Notes under the pieces: model-generated
The model's input: only the letters and a program-made list of their open reading frames with translations
Told to the model about the DNA's origin: nothing
Database searches by the model: none
In this document: positions 5,579 through 6,865 of the stretch, piece by piece
How positions within the stretch are numbered: position 1 is the stretch's first letter
Layout of the letters: the number at the start of each line of letters is the position of its first letter
Program-made: the position numbers and the translations under genes
Assembly: GCA_007128085.1 (NCBI GenBank)
Contig: SKYC01000069.1
Span: forward strand, 1 to 6,865
Reading direction: 5' to 3'
DNA length: 6,865 nucleotides
Origin: Saprospiraceae bacterium
GTDB taxonomy: Bacteria; Bacteroidota; Bacteroidia; Chitinophagales; Saprospiraceae

Positions 5579-6592
5579 ATCATCAGACCAAAACAATTTA
5601 GCGAGATCATTCTCCACGTAGAGGGAGTTGATCCGGTGGATCTTTTCGGAGAAAAAAACGTAAAGCTCAACCTCTTTAAAGACGCCTTCCCGGAATTGAA
5701 AATTGTTTCCAGAGGCAATCAGCTCAAACTCACCGGCACCAAAAAACTCACCCAGGACGCCAAAGCGCGACTGGAAGCCATGGTCAAAATCCTCAAGGAA
5801 ACCAAAGAACTGCCCATTCAAACTGTGCAGGAACTGGTAAGTGGCGGCCAATTAAATAACAGCAGACTTTCCAACGGAAGTGCGACGACCATTGTCCACG
5901 GAAGGGACGGAAGGCCGATTAAAGCCAAGACCCCCAATCAGAAAAAACTGGTGGAATCTTCCGAAATCAACGATGTCGTATTCGCCGTTGGACCTGCGGG
6001 GACGGGAAAAACATATACAGCGGTTGCCATGGCCGTCAGAGCCATGAAAAACAGAATGGTCAAGAAAATTATACTGACACGTCCGGCTGTAGAAGCGGGC
6101 GAAAGCCTCGGTTTTCTGCCCGGGGATCTCAAAGACAAAGTGGATCCCTACCTTCGGCCTCTCTACGACGCCCTCGACGATATGCTGCCCATAGAAAAAC
6201 TCAATTTTTTTATGGCCAATCGCCTCATTGAAGTGGCTCCACTGGCTTTTATGAGGGGAAGAACCCTGGACAATGCCTTTATCATACTGGACGAAGCGCA
6301 AAACGCTACCACCACTCAAATCAAAATGTTTCTCACCCGAATCGGTCCTTCGGCCAAATGCATCATCACCGGTGATTTGTCTCAAATTGACTTGCCCTTC
6401 AGCCAAAAATCCGGCCTCGGAAGGGCCATTGACCTGTTGTCTCCCCTGGAAGGTATTGGTGTGGTCAGACTCACAGCCGACGATGTGGTCCGCCACCGAT
6501 TGGTCAAGCAAATCATTCTCGCTTACGATCGATCAGATGCCAGGGAAAGAGCGGCCAAAAAAGCCAAATCAAGAGCCGAAGAGGAAGAATAA
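5579..6592 (+). CDS. phoH: PhoH-family ATPase (probable non-canonical start)
   Basis: PhoH/YbeZ proteins are cytoplasmic P-loop ATPases with a small N-terminal KH-like domain, linked to RNA metabolism and stress; the precise reaction is unsettled. Numbered from the GTG at 5636, this one shows LFGEKN and FPELKIVSRGNQLKLTGT (18-35, KH-like part), Walker A GPAGTGKT (119-126), ILTRPAVEAGESLGFLPGD (146-164), RGRTLDNAFIILDEAQN (207-223, with Walker B Asp219-Glu220), GDLSQIDLP (246-254) and SGLGRAI (259-265), then a basic and acidic tail. The stop is TAA 6590-6592. The only ordinary start near the front is GTG 5636 (318 residues). However, the open frame continues upstream to a stop at 5567-5569 and encodes EIILHVEGVDPVDLFG, which matches the first strand of the family domain. 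No ATG, GTG or TTG lies in that stretch, only ATC (5579, 5582, 5606) and ATT (5609). I placed the start at ATC 5579 (337 residues), uncertain by a few codons. The ATPase assignment itself is firm. Confidence 0.9.
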   Translation: MIRPKQFSEIILHVEGVDPVDLFGEKNVKLNLFKDAFPELKIVSRGNQLKLTGTKKLTQDAKARLEAMVKILKETKELPIQTVQELVSGGQLNNSRLSNGSATTIVHGRDGRPIKAKTPNQKKLVESSEINDVVFAVGPAGTGKTYTAVAMAVRAMKNRMVKKIILTRPAVEAGESLGFLPGDLKDKVDPYLRPLYDALDDMLPIEKLNFFMANRLIEVAPLAFMRGRTLDNAFIILDEAQNATTTQIKMFLTRIGPSAKCIITGDLSQIDLPFSQKSGLGRAIDLLSPLEGIGVVRLTADDVVRHRLVKQIILAYDRSDARERAAKKAKSRAEEEE

Positions 6593-6696
6593 TATCAGCT
6601 CTCAGATGGGCTCTCAGCCGAACCTGGGGATCATTTTACCACTCCTTTTTTTGCTGCCTTTTCCGTCAATCGACAACGGAGGGATTACACCCCTGA

Positions 6697-6758
6697 TTTT
6701 CCACCCCATCGAAAGCCCGACCCCTTTCCAGCGTATCTTCAAAACTTTTCCACCCCAT
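6697..6758 (+). repeat. 13-bp direct repeat TTTTCCACCCCAT in the region after phoH
   Basis: TTTTCCACCCCAT occurs at 6697-6709 and again at 6746-6758, 49 bases apart start to start. A looser relative (TTTTTCGCCACCC) follows near 6778-6790. They lie in the 273-base stretch after phoH, which has no convincing gene, no clear terminator and an unusually pyrimidine-rich + strand. The repeats could be paired protein-binding sites upstream of the next gene or simply drift in noncoding DNA. Confidence 0.4.
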
Positions 6759-6865
6759 TTGACCAGGTCGTCTGCGATTTTTCGCCACCCTGGAGTAAAA
6801 TGCCCGAATTTAAAATTAACCCGGCTTAAAAGAGATAAAAATGGTATATTGCGGACATCATAAAC

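Noticed and set aside
5852..6511. 219-codon minus-strand open frame inside phoH
   Set aside because: Antisense to the Walker A and B regions of phoH, with no family resemblance.
6845..6851. TATATTG as a -7 element for a gene beyond the right edge
   Set aside because: One T short of TAnnTTTG and no TTG at -33; plausible but the gene it would serve is not visible.

Overview
The window reads as ordinary chromosome of a member of the Bacteroidota, quite possibly from the Saprospiria side of the phylum. The grounds are the gene types, the near absence of purine-rich Shine-Dalgarno sequences before the starts, and TAnnTTTG-type promoter -7 elements at plausible distances before several genes. The phylum call is fairly secure; the class is a guess. 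I see no mobile element, CRISPR array, tRNA or rRNA.

Layout, left to right. Bases 1-408 (+) are the C-terminal part of a small PlsC-type acyltransferase cut by the window edge. After a short leader come ligA (495-2627, +), the NAD-dependent DNA ligase, and a predicted lipoprotein D-Ala-D-Ala dipeptidase of the VanX/DdpX family (2624-3346, +). These two overlap by 4 bases (ATGA) and are almost certainly cotranscribed. A 194-base gap carries a promoter candidate for a MoxR-type AAA+ ATPase (3541-4509, +), which stands alone without its usual DUF58/von Willebrand partners. Facing it tail to tail is a divergent member of the DUF62 SAM hydroxide adenosyltransferase family (4525-5283, -). A roughly 295-base divergent intergenic region follows, then a PhoH-family ATPase (about 5579-6592, +). 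The last 273 bases hold no convincing gene and probably form the upstream region of a gene beyond the window.

The genes do not form one pathway. They cover lipid synthesis, replication and repair, cell-wall dipeptide turnover, a MoxR chaperone-like ATPase, SAM chemistry and RNA-linked PhoH function.

The most interesting part is the region before phoH. It has a good promoter candidate, a leader with two mutually exclusive pairings (a short terminator-like hairpin followed by a T run, and a 9-bp competing helix), and a coding frame whose conserved N-terminal strand lies upstream of any ATG, GTG or TTG. The protein therefore probably starts at a rare ATC or ATT codon, which would fit autoregulated expression. 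Two enzymes also carry substitutions at key positions: the DUF62 protein lacks the family's Asp/Arg/His catalytic positions, and LigA has lost one canonical zinc cysteine while gaining another nearby. No complete new multi-gene system is visible.
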